From: Sphingomonas phyllosphaerae 5.2
Lineage (GTDB): Bacteria; Pseudomonadota; Alphaproteobacteria; Sphingomonadales; Sphingomonadaceae
Assembly: GCF_000419605.1 (NCBI RefSeq)
Contig: NZ_ATTI01000001.1
Span: 3,382,501-3,446,500, forward strand
DNA length: 64,000 nt
Reading direction: 5' to 3'
Under the pieces are notes generated by a model. The model was not told where the DNA came from, did not search any database, and worked only from the letters and a program-made list of their open reading frames with translations. Positions 52,385 through 60,421 of the stretch are shown here, one piece after another; position 1 is the first letter of the stretch, and every line of letters begins with the position of its first letter. The position numbers and the translations under genes are program-made.

Positions 52385-53584
52385 TTACTTCCCGAACCCG
52401 GTCGGCGCCGGCGACACCGTCACCGTGTCGCCACCGCGGACCTCCTGCACCTCCAGCGCACGCTCGGCGACGTTGTCGCGCCCGAAGCGGAACGCGCCGT
52501 CGATGCCCGAGAAGCCGTCGTCGTCGCGCAGCCGGCTCTCCGGAAACGGCGTGCCCGGTCGCCAGTCGCGCGCGATCCGCACCACCAGCAGCACCGAATC
52601 GTAGCCGAGGCTCGACAGCCGGTAGGGCGCGGCATTGAAGCGCGCGCGGTAATTGCGCGCATATTGGCGGTACAGCGTGTCCGGCACGCTGGCGAACCAC
52701 GCCCCGTTCAGCGCCGCCGACGATCGCGCCGCGCCGTCCGAGTTCCACAGCTCGGTGCCCAGGATCTGCGTCGACGGGCTGCTGCGCCGCACCAGCGGCA
52801 CCGCGGTGGCGGCGGTCGATGCGCCATCGGCGATCAGCACCGCCCCGAACGGCGCATCCTTCGCCATCCGCTGCACCGCGACGCCCAGCGCGCCCGGCCC
52901 GCGGTCGTAGGTCTGCAACGAGACGACGCGCCCGCCAGCCTGCTCCACCGCGCGCAGGAAGGCGGTGGACGCGCGGCTGCCGTACAGCGCGTTCGGCACC
53001 AGCCCGCCGAAATTGTCGACACCGCGGCCACGCGCATAGGCGACGACGCGCTCGATCGCCTGCGCCGGGGCATAGCCCAGCACATAGGCGCCGTTCCCGG
53101 CCACGCCGGTGTCGTTCGAGAACGACAGCACCGGCACCTTCGCGGCGCGTGCGATCGGCGCGACCGCGCGCACGTCCTCGGCCAGCAGCGGGCCGAGGAT
53201 CAGCTGCGCGCCTTCGCGGATCGCGCGTGCCGCCGCGGCGCCCGCGCCGGTCGCGGTATCGTAGCTGGTGATCCGCACCTGCTGGTTGCGGGTATCGAGC
53301 AGCGCGAGCTGCGTGGCATTGGCAAGGCTCCGTCCGACCCCGCCGTTGCTGCCGGTCAACGGCACCAGCAGCGCGACACGGTTGCGCGCGACGTCCTGCG
53401 GCAGGCCGTTCACCACCTCCGGCGCGGTGTCCCGCACCGGCGGTGCGACCGGGGCGGTCGGCGCATTCTGCACCGGCCCGCGCGGCACCACCGTCGAACA
53501 GGCCGCCAGCAACAGCGCCCCCGTGACGGTGACCAGCCGCGATAATGCGTTCGACCATTGCGAACGCCCGATCGCCTCTGCCAT
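52385..53584 (-). CDS. LppC-family penicillin-binding protein activator lipoprotein
   Basis: The 399-residue protein has a lipoprotein signal (TGALLLAACST, lipid-modified Cys) and a periplasmic-binding-protein-like fold. Motifs include NRVALLVPLTGSNGGVG, GAQLILGPLLAEDV, PVLSFSNDTG, and SPSTQILGTELWN. The family includes the outer-membrane activators of peptidoglycan synthases. GGGAG five bases before ATG 53584 supports the start. Its start codon overlaps that of divergent rsmI within a CATG. lppC next to rsmI is a widespread arrangement. Confidence 0.9.
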   Translation of the reverse strand: MAEAIGRSQWSNALSRLVTVTGALLLAACSTVVPRGPVQNAPTAPVAPPVRDTAPEVVNGLPQDVARNRVALLVPLTGSNGGVGRSLANATQLALLDTRNQQVRITSYDTATGAGAAAARAIREGAQLILGPLLAEDVRAVAPIARAAKVPVLSFSNDTGVAGNGAYVLGYAPAQAIERVVAYARGRGVDNFGGLVPNALYGSRASTAFLRAVEQAGGRVVSLQTYDRGPGALGVAVQRMAKDAPFGAVLIADGASTAATAVPLVRRSSPSTQILGTELWNSDGAARSSAALNGAWFASVPDTLYRQYARNYRARFNAAPYRLSSLGYDSVLLVVRIARDWRPGTPFPESRLRDDDGFSGIDGAFRFGRDNVAERALEVQEVRGGDTVTVSPAPTGFGK

Positions 53585-54437
53585 GACTACTCCCGTGAAC
53601 CCGTTGACCCCCGGCCTGTACATCGTCGCCACCCCGATCGGCAATCTCGGCGATCTTTCCCCCCGCGCAGCCCAGGTGCTTGCCGGAGCGGACATTATCG
53701 CCGTGGAGGATACGCGCGTCACCGCCGGTCTGCTCCGCCACATCGGCACAAAGCGCCCGATGACCCCCTATCACGATCATAATGCCGAGCATGTCCGACC
53801 GCAGTTGATCGCCCGGATGGCAGGCGAGATCGTCGCCTTGGTGTCGGACGCGGGGACGCCGCTGATCTCCGATCCGGGCTTCAAGCTGGTGCGGGACGCG
53901 CGCGCCGCCGGGCATCAGGTCGTCACCATCCCCGGCCCGTGCGCCGCGGTCGCCGCGCTGACGCTCGCCGGCCTGCCGACCGACCGCTTCTTCTTTCTCG
54001 GCTTCCTGCCGCCCAAGGAACAGGCACGTGCCACCGCAATCGCGGAGGTCGCGAGCGTCCGCGCGACACTGGTGATCTACGAATCCGGGCCGCGGCTTGC
54101 CGCCTGCCTCTCGGCGCTCGCCGCCGGGCTCGGCGACCGCGAGGCGGCGGTCACGCGCGAAATCACCAAGAAGTTCGAGGAAGCGGTCACCGGCAGGCTT
54201 TCCACGCTCGCCACGCGGTACGCAGACGCACCGCCAAGGGGTGAAATCGTCGTCGTCGTGGCACCGCCCGATCCCCCGGCGCCCGCGGGGGCCGAGGACG
54301 CGGACGCCGCGCTCGCCGAGGCGCTGACCCGCCTTCCCGCCTCGAAAGCGGCCGGCGAGGTCGCCAAAGCGCTCGGTCTCGACCGCAAGGCGCTCTATGC
54401 CCGCGCGCTCGAGATGAAGGAACGCGACCAGGCGTGA
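53583..54437 (+). CDS. rsmI: 16S rRNA C1402 2'-O-methyltransferase
   Basis: The 284-residue SAM-dependent tetrapyrrole-methylase-fold enzyme has LYIVATPIGNLGDLSPRA, AVEDTRVT, ALVSDAGTPLISDPG and VVTIPGPCAAVAAL, then the C-terminal RsmI tail domain (LPASKAAGEVAKALGLDRK). It methylates C1402 in the decoding centre of 16S rRNA. ATG 53583 shares two bases with the opposite start of lppC. No Shine-Dalgarno is visible, and a GTG at 53595 is a possible alternative. Confidence 0.95.
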   Translation: MTTPVNPLTPGLYIVATPIGNLGDLSPRAAQVLAGADIIAVEDTRVTAGLLRHIGTKRPMTPYHDHNAEHVRPQLIARMAGEIVALVSDAGTPLISDPGFKLVRDARAAGHQVVTIPGPCAAVAALTLAGLPTDRFFFLGFLPPKEQARATAIAEVASVRATLVIYESGPRLAACLSALAAGLGDREAAVTREITKKFEEAVTGRLSTLATRYADAPPRGEIVVVVAPPDPPAPAGAEDADAALAEALTRLPASKAAGEVAKALGLDRKALYARALEMKERDQA

Positions 54438-54509
54438 TCGCGGCAGGCGTTGCCGCGCCGCCGCGACGACGATAGCACCGCCGCCATCCTTTCCCCCCGT
54501 GGAGCCGTC

Positions 54510-55277
54510 ATGAAGAAGCTGCTGATCCTCTCGTGCCTGCTCCTCGCGGCCGCCGCGCCCGCACCGGCTCCCAAGTGGGAGCGGATCTTCGACGGGCGCA
54601 CGCTCGCCGGCTGGACGCCAAAAATCACCGGCCGCGCCGTCGGCGAAGATCCGCTCCGCACGTTCGTCGTGAAGAACGGCGCGATCACCGTCAGTTACGA
54701 CAACTACAAGGCCTTCGACGGCGCGTTCGGACATCTGTTCTGGAAGGCGCCGCTCACCGCCTATCGCCTGCGCTTCGACTATCGAATGACCGGCCCGTCG
54801 ATGCCGGGGATCGAGGGGTGGCAGAACCGCAACTCCGGGCTGATGCTGCACGCACAGGCACCCGCGACGATGACCCGCGACCAGCAATTCCCGGTCAGCC
54901 TCGAATTCCAGCTGCTCGCCGTGCCGCGCCCCGATCGTGAGCCGAGCGGCAGCCTCTGCACGCCGGGCACCACCGTCGAAGTGGCAGGAACGCGCCCGAC
55001 CCGCCACTGCATCACCGGCGCCGGCCCGCTCGTCCCGCTCGGGCAATGGACGCATGCCGAGGTCGAAGTCACGCCCGACGGTCGCATCACGCAGATCGTC
55101 GGCGGCAAGCCCGCGATCAGCTACCGCGGTGCGCAGCTCGACCCCGACGACAAGGACGCGCAGCCGGTGATCGCAGCGGCGGGCGGCGCGCTGGCGCTCC
55201 GCGGCGGATATGTCGCGCTGCAAAGCGAGGGCCAACCGACGCAGTTCCGCAACATCGAAATCCTGCGGCTCGATTGA
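54510..55277 (+). CDS. Exported DUF1080 (3-keto-disaccharide hydrolase family) protein
   Basis: The 255-residue protein has a Sec signal (KKLLILSCLLLAAAAPAPA) and a concanavalin-like DUF1080 domain. The family opening WERIFDGRTLAGW is followed by AYRLRFDYRM, NSGLMLHA, SLEFQLL and GQWTHAEVEV, and the typical ending RNIEILRLD. Characterised members hydrolyse 3-keto-glucosides. That would be the natural next step after the GMC system at 40.4-47.3 kb. GGAG precedes ATG 54510. It interrupts the usual rsmI-yraN adjacency. Confidence 0.85.
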   Translation: MKKLLILSCLLLAAAAPAPAPKWERIFDGRTLAGWTPKITGRAVGEDPLRTFVVKNGAITVSYDNYKAFDGAFGHLFWKAPLTAYRLRFDYRMTGPSMPGIEGWQNRNSGLMLHAQAPATMTRDQQFPVSLEFQLLAVPRPDREPSGSLCTPGTTVEVAGTRPTRHCITGAGPLVPLGQWTHAEVEVTPDGRITQIVGGKPAISYRGAQLDPDDKDAQPVIAAAGGALALRGGYVALQSEGQPTQFRNIEILRLD

Positions 55278-55392
55278 TTTGCAAGTACCGCCAGCGGGAT
55301 AGCTGCCCCGGCGCACGCCGCGACGGCGCTTGCCCCGCTCTACCTGCCACCCTACACCGGAGTGCAATACCAATAGAGTACCGGAGAACATC

Positions 55393-57324
55393 ATGACGCG
55401 CCGCGCCCGCCGCATCGGCCTGCCCCTGCTCGCCGCCACGCTGTTGTTCTCCACGCCGCTCGCCGCACAGGTCGCGACGCGCCCGGCGATCTTCCCTGCG
55501 CCCACCGATGTGGCGCTCGGCACCGGCACCCTGACGCTTGGCCGCACCGTTTCGCTCGTCGCCGCGCCAGGCACCGATCCCGCTACCGTTGCGCTGGTCG
55601 AGCGGATCCTCAAGAAGGGCGGCGTCACGACGATCACCCCCGCACGCCGCGCGACCCGCAATCCCGCGCAGGTGCAGATCGTGCTCGGCACCACCGACGC
55701 CGCTTCGGTTCGCGATGCACTCGCGGGCACCACCCCCGACACCAACGCCGAGGGCTACACCCTCACCGTCGCGCCGCTCGCGAACACGATCACGCTCGCC
55801 GGCCACGATGCCGACGGCCTGTTCCACGCCGTGCAGACGCTTCGGCAGCTCGTTCCGCATACGACGCTCCCGGCGCTCACGATCCGCGACCACCCCGCGA
55901 TGCCGGTGCGCGGCACGATCGAGGGCTTTTATGGCACGCCGTGGACCATGGCCGAGCGCGAACGGCACCTCGACTTTCTCGCGACGGTGAAGGCCAATAC
56001 CTACGTCTACAGTCCAAAAGACGATCCATTCGCCCGGGCGCGATGGCGCGATCCCTATCCCGCCGCGACGCTGACGCAGCTCCGCGCGCTCGCGGTCGCA
56101 GCGAAACGCAACCACGTCGACTTCGTCTACGCGATCTCGCCGGGACCGAGCGTCTGCTTCTCCGCGCCCGCCGACGCGCAGGCGCTCGACGCCAAGTTCG
56201 ACGCGCTGCGCGGGATCGGCGTGCACCGCTTCTACGTCGCGCTCGACGATATCGAGTATAAGAAGTGGAATTGCGACGCCGATCAGGCGACCTATGGCGC
56301 ATCCGGTGCGGCCGCCGCAGGCAAGGCGCAAGCGCTGCTGCTCAACGCGGTACAGGCCAGTCTCACGCGTCGCGACCCGCAGGCGCCACCGCTCATCATG
56401 GTTCCGACCGAATATTACGACGCGAAGGAAACGCCCTACAAGGCCGCACTGCGCGAGTATCTCGATCCGAAGGTGGTGGTGCAATGGACCGGCACCGACG
56501 TGGTCCCGCCCGCGATCTCGATCCCCGATGCGAAGACCGCGACCAAGGCGTTCGGCCGCAAGACGCTGCTCTGGGACAATTATCCGGTCAACGATTATGC
56601 GCAGACCACCGGACGACTGTTGCTTGCCCCCTATGCGCGCCGCGAGGCCGGGCTGTCGGGCGAGTTGACCGGCATCCTCTCCAATCCGATGAACCAGGAA
56701 GCGCCCAGCCGCATCGCCGTCACGGGCGTCGCAGCCTTCGCGTGGAACGATCGCAACTACGACCCCGACCTTACGCAGGTATTCGCGGCACGTGAACTCG
56801 CCGGCGGCGACCCGCGCGCGACGGATGCGCTGCTGACCTTCTTCGACACGCAGCATATCGCCCCCACCTTCGGCAGCCAGCCGTGGCAGGAACAGGCGCC
56901 CCGCCTGCACGCGCTGCTGAACCACGTCCGCGACACGCTGGCGAACGGCGACGCCGACGCGCGCCGCGCCGCCCTTGCCGATCTCGTCCGCGCCGCCGAC
57001 GATCTCGCCGCCGCGCCCGACACGATCCGCGCCGCCGTCTCTGACCCGACATTCGCCGCGCAATCGCGCCCGTGGCTCGACGCGACCGCGCTATGGGGCC
57101 GCGCGCTGCGGCAGACCGCCGCCGGCCTCACCGCCGCTTCCGAAGCAAGCCCCGCCGCCGCCGGCTATTTCGCCACTGCCGGCGATCTTGCCACGCAGGC
57201 CGCCACGATCCAGTCGATCCCCGGCGCGACGCGCTTCGACGGCCCGATCAAGATCGCGGACGGTGTGCTCGACGCCTTCATCGCGGAGGCGCCGAAAATG
57301 GTGGCGCCGACCAGCACGCGGTAA
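55393..57324 (+). CDS. Secreted GH84-like beta-N-acetylglucosaminidase
   Basis: The 643-residue protein has a signal peptide (to TPLAAQ), a GH20b-like N-terminal domain (PAIFPAPTDVALG, LAGHDADGLFHAVQTLRQL) and a catalytic barrel beginning GTIEGFYGTPWT, YVYSPKDDP, then YVALDDIEYK with the paired Asp285-Asp286 used by GH84 for substrate-assisted catalysis. A helical C-terminal region follows. It should release GlcNAc from glycans or peptidoglycan fragments. GGAG upstream of ATG 55393. The 116-nt upstream gap shows no clear promoter, so co-transcription with the DUF1080 gene is possible. Confidence 0.87.
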   Translation: MTRRARRIGLPLLAATLLFSTPLAAQVATRPAIFPAPTDVALGTGTLTLGRTVSLVAAPGTDPATVALVERILKKGGVTTITPARRATRNPAQVQIVLGTTDAASVRDALAGTTPDTNAEGYTLTVAPLANTITLAGHDADGLFHAVQTLRQLVPHTTLPALTIRDHPAMPVRGTIEGFYGTPWTMAERERHLDFLATVKANTYVYSPKDDPFARARWRDPYPAATLTQLRALAVAAKRNHVDFVYAISPGPSVCFSAPADAQALDAKFDALRGIGVHRFYVALDDIEYKKWNCDADQATYGASGAAAAGKAQALLLNAVQASLTRRDPQAPPLIMVPTEYYDAKETPYKAALREYLDPKVVVQWTGTDVVPPAISIPDAKTATKAFGRKTLLWDNYPVNDYAQTTGRLLLAPYARREAGLSGELTGILSNPMNQEAPSRIAVTGVAAFAWNDRNYDPDLTQVFAARELAGGDPRATDALLTFFDTQHIAPTFGSQPWQEQAPRLHALLNHVRDTLANGDADARRAALADLVRAADDLAAAPDTIRAAVSDPTFAAQSRPWLDATALWGRALRQTAAGLTAASEASPAAAGYFATAGDLATQAATIQSIPGATRFDGPIKIADGVLDAFIAEAPKMVAPTSTR

Positions 57325-57422
57325 GCCGCTGCTTCGGGTTGAGCGGTTCGCGCCGACCGATCCCGTCCGCCGCACGGAATTCGCCGCTTGCCGCGCCGGC
57401 ATCTCGCCGCCATCCTCGCGCC

Positions 57423-57803
57423 ATGCGCTCGCCCCAGCCCCGCTCTGCCGCCACCCGTCGCGCCGCGGAGGAAAGCGGGCGCCGCGCCGAACGGCTGGCG
57501 GCGTGGTGGCTGCGGCTCAAGGGTTGGCAGATCCTGGATCGCCGCGTCCGCACGCCGGCCGGCGAAGTCGATCTGGTCGCGAAACGCGGCGCGCTCATCG
57601 CCTTCGTAGAGGTCAAGGCACGCCGGACGTCTGTCGAGCTCGACCACGCCATCGACCAGCGCCGCCTGTCGCGCGTCGCCGCGGCGGCGGAAGTGTTGAT
57701 GCCGCGCTACGCCACCGCCGGCGAGGATATCCGGGTCGACGTGATCCTGCTCGCCCCCGGCATGCGCCCGCGACATATCGAGAATGCGTGGATCGGCTAC
57801 TGA
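57423..57803 (+). CDS. yraN: YraN/UPF0102-family putative endonuclease
   Basis: The 126-residue protein has the restriction-endonuclease-like core GEVDLVAKRGALIAFVEVKAR (catalytic Asp and Glu-x-Lys), preceded by GRRAERLAAWWLRLKGW. The family is universal but poorly characterised, possibly acting on branched DNA or in recombination. It precedes gshB by 32 nt, the normal order in this lineage. Confidence 0.92.
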   Translation: MRSPQPRSAATRRAAEESGRRAERLAAWWLRLKGWQILDRRVRTPAGEVDLVAKRGALIAFVEVKARRTSVELDHAIDQRRLSRVAAAAEVLMPRYATAGEDIRVDVILLAPGMRPRHIENAWIGY

Positions 57804-57835
57804 CAGCCGCGCACCCCGCCCCTACATCCACGCAC

Positions 57836-58801
57836 ATGACCAAGCCGCTTACCGTCGCCGTCCAGATGGACCCGCTCGACCAGATCAACATCGCGGGCGA
57901 CAGCACGTTCGCGCTGATGCTCTCCGCGCAGGCGCGCGGCCACCGGCTGTTCCACTACGACGCCACCGCGCTCAACTGGTCCGACGGGAAGCTGTGGGCA
58001 AAGGCACATCCCGTCACCGTCCAGCGGGTGGCAGGGGACCATTTCAGCGTCGGCGACCCGGTAGCGCTGGATCTCGGCGCGGAGGCGGACGTGGTGCTGA
58101 TGCGGCAGGATCCGCCCTTCGACCTCGGCTATATCACTGCCACGCACCTGCTGGAGCGCATCGCCGACCGCACCCTGGTGGTCAACGATCCGGTCAGCGT
58201 CCGCAACGCGCCCGAGAAGATGTTCGTGCTCGATTACGCGCACTTCATGCCGCCAACGCTGATCACGCGCTCGCTCGACGAAGCGCGCGCGTTCCTGAAG
58301 CAGCATGGCGAGATCGTCGTGAAACCGCTGCACGGCAACGGCGGCAAGGCGATCTTCCACGTCCGCAGCGCCGGCGAGAACCTGTCGGCGCTGATGGAGG
58401 TCTTCAACCAGACATGGCGCGAGCCGCACATGGTGCAGGCATTCCTCCCCGATGTCGCGAAGGGCGACAAGCGTATCGTGCTGGTCGACGGCGAAGTAGC
58501 GGGCGCGATCAACCGCCTGCCGGGCGAGGGCGAGATCCGCAGCAACCTTGCGGTCGGCGGCTCGGCGCAGAAGACCGAACTGACCCCGCGCGAGCGCGAG
58601 ATCTGCGCAGCGCTCGGCCCGGAGCTGAAGCGTCGTGGGCTGATCTTCGTCGGCATCGACGTAATCGGCGGGGAATGGCTGACGGAGATCAACGTCACCT
58701 CCCCGACCGGCATCGTCGCGATCGAGGCGTTCGACGGCACGGACGTCGCCGGGCTGATCTGGGACGCGATCGACCGCAGGCTGGCGGAACGCGCCGCCTG
58801 A
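57836..58801 (+). CDS. gshB: Glutathione synthetase
   Basis: The 321-residue ATP-grasp enzyme joins gamma-glutamylcysteine and glycine. Sequence marks are VAVQMDPLDQINIAGDSTFA at the start, LMRQDPPFD, VVKPLHGNGGKAIFHV (ATP site), NRLPGEGEIRSNLAVGG and TEINVTSPTG at the end. Length is standard. The start ATG 57836 has no strong Shine-Dalgarno. Confidence 0.97.
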   Translation: MTKPLTVAVQMDPLDQINIAGDSTFALMLSAQARGHRLFHYDATALNWSDGKLWAKAHPVTVQRVAGDHFSVGDPVALDLGAEADVVLMRQDPPFDLGYITATHLLERIADRTLVVNDPVSVRNAPEKMFVLDYAHFMPPTLITRSLDEARAFLKQHGEIVVKPLHGNGGKAIFHVRSAGENLSALMEVFNQTWREPHMVQAFLPDVAKGDKRIVLVDGEVAGAINRLPGEGEIRSNLAVGGSAQKTELTPREREICAALGPELKRRGLIFVGIDVIGGEWLTEINVTSPTGIVAIEAFDGTDVAGLIWDAIDRRLAERAA

Positions 58802-58820
58802 GCGGGCCGTTGGCGCCGGC

Positions 58821-59420
58821 GTGACCGACTTCATCATCCACTGGATCGTCGCGGGCGGTTATTTCGGCATCTTCCTGCTGATGGCGCTAGAGAATGTCGT
58901 GCCGCCGATCCCGTCGGAAGTCATCATGGGGCTCGGCGGGATCGCAGTGGCGCGCGGGCAGATGGAGATGCTCCCGCTGCTGCTGTGGGGCACTGCCGGC
59001 ACCACCGCCGGCAACGTGTTCTGGTACGCGATCGGCCGCCGGCTCGGCTACGCACGCTTCCGCCCGTTCGTGGAGCGGCACGGGCGCTGGCTGACGATTG
59101 AATGGGACGATGTCGAGCGCGTGCGCGGCTTCCTTCACGATCATGGCGGCTGGGTGATCTTCGTCTTCCGCTTCATGCCGACGTTCCGCACGATGATCTC
59201 GCTGCCGGCCGGCATGGCCGCGATGCCGATGCCGCGTTTTCTGGTGATGACCTTCGCGGGCAGCATCATCTGGAATGGCGTGCTGGCCGGTGCCGGCTTC
59301 TATCTCGGCAGCCGCTTCGCCGAGCTCGACCGTTACGTTGGTCCGGTCGGGATCGCGCTGACCGCGCTGGCGCTCGCCTGGTATGCCTGGCGGGTCGCGA
59401 CCTGGAAGCCGCGCGGCTGA
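58821..59420 (+). CDS. DedA-family membrane protein
   Basis: The 199-residue polytopic protein begins at GTG 58821. It has the signature LMALENVVPPIPSEVIMGLGG with the conserved Glu and prolines, GNVFWYAIGRRLG, and the FRFMPTFRTMISLPAGMAAM segment (Arg and Gly of the reentrant region). DedA proteins are proton-driven undecaprenyl-phosphate or phospholipid flippases. It is 19 nt after gshB, so probably the same transcript. It ends convergently with xerC. Confidence 0.92.
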   Translation: MTDFIIHWIVAGGYFGIFLLMALENVVPPIPSEVIMGLGGIAVARGQMEMLPLLLWGTAGTTAGNVFWYAIGRRLGYARFRPFVERHGRWLTIEWDDVERVRGFLHDHGGWVIFVFRFMPTFRTMISLPAGMAAMPMPRFLVMTFAGSIIWNGVLAGAGFYLGSRFAELDRYVGPVGIALTALALAWYAWRVATWKPRG

Positions 59421-59442
59421 TCGCGAAGGCCGACCGCGTCGC

Positions 59443-60351
59443 TTACCCGCGCGGGTGCGCGTTGCGGTACACGTCGAGCAGGTGCGCCGCATCCACCCCT
59501 GTGTAGACCTGGGTCGAGCTAAGGCTGGCATGCCCCAGCAACTCCTGCAGCGCGCGCAAATCGGCGCCGCGACCCAGCAAGTGCGTCGCGAAGCTGTGCC
59601 GCAATGCGTGCGGCGTCGTCCGGTCCGACAGGCCCAGCCGCCCGCGTGCCGCCCGCACCCGCATCCGCACGATCCCGCCGTCCAGCGTCCCGCCGCGCAC
59701 GCCGCGGAACAGCGCGGCGTCCCGCGTCATCGGCCATGGGCAGCGCGCCACATAATCCTCTACGGCCGCGCGTACCGGCGGCAACAGCGGAACGATCCGC
59801 GTCCGGTCGCGCTTGCCGGTCACGCGCAAAGTCTCGCCCAGCGGCAGCGCCGCACCCGTCAGCCCCAGCGCCTCGCCGATCCGCAACCCTGCGCCGTAGA
59901 GCAGCATCAGCACCGCCCAGTCGCGCGCCGCCACCCACGGCTCGTCACTCTCTTCCATGACGTCGGTGGCCAGCGCCACCACTTCGTCCGGGGAGATGGG
60001 TCGCGGCATGCCCTTTTTCACTCGCGGCCCTTTCAGCCGCGGCGCTGCCCCCGCGCCCCCCGCCCAATCGAGGAAGCCGCGCACCGCCGACAGTTCGCGC
60101 GCCGCCGAGGCATTGCCCAGTCCGCGTCCGCGCCGCTGCGCCAGATAGGCGCGCAGGTCGCCCGCACTCACTCTCGACAGCGTTGCACGGTCCACCGACT
60201 CGCCCCAATGCACGCTCAGGAACGCCAGCAGCCGCTCCGCCGTCGCCCGATAGGCGCGCACCGTGTGCTCGGAGCGGCGCCGGTCGCGCGCCAGATGGAT
60301 CGACCACTGCACCGGCAGCGGCAGCGGCAGCAGGGCAGGATCATCGCTCAC
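59443..60351 (-). CDS. xerC: Tyrosine recombinase XerC
   Basis: The 302-residue recombinase has an N-terminal SAM-like core-binding domain and a catalytic domain with the full set Arg157 (GAGLRIGEAL), Lys180, His248 and Arg251 (HALRHSFATHLL), His274 (LGHASLSS) and Tyr283 (QVYTG). With XerD it resolves chromosome dimers at dif. No attachment sites or cargo flank it, so it is the housekeeping enzyme and not an integrase. It diverges from the GGDEF gene over a 70-nt AT-richer promoter. Confidence 0.94.
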   Translation of the reverse strand: MSDDPALLPLPLPVQWSIHLARDRRRSEHTVRAYRATAERLLAFLSVHWGESVDRATLSRVSAGDLRAYLAQRRGRGLGNASAARELSAVRGFLDWAGGAGAAPRLKGPRVKKGMPRPISPDEVVALATDVMEESDEPWVAARDWAVLMLLYGAGLRIGEALGLTGAALPLGETLRVTGKRDRTRIVPLLPPVRAAVEDYVARCPWPMTRDAALFRGVRGGTLDGGIVRMRVRAARGRLGLSDRTTPHALRHSFATHLLGRGADLRALQELLGHASLSSTQVYTGVDAAHLLDVYRNAHPRG

Positions 60352-60421
60352 TTCGCCGCTTTCCCGCGCGTGACCGACATTGGCAAATCAAAATTAACGT
60401 TACCCGCGCTAGATTGCCTGC

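Noticed and set aside
52332..55745. Open frame of more than 1100 codons on the minus strand
   Set aside because: It lies antisense or out of frame to lppC, rsmI and the DUF1080 gene, all of which have clear family motifs. Long spurious frames are expected at this GC content.
59443..60351. Possible integrase marking a mobile element
   Set aside because: The protein has the size and motifs of chromosomal XerC, and no flanking repeats, tRNA or cargo genes are present.
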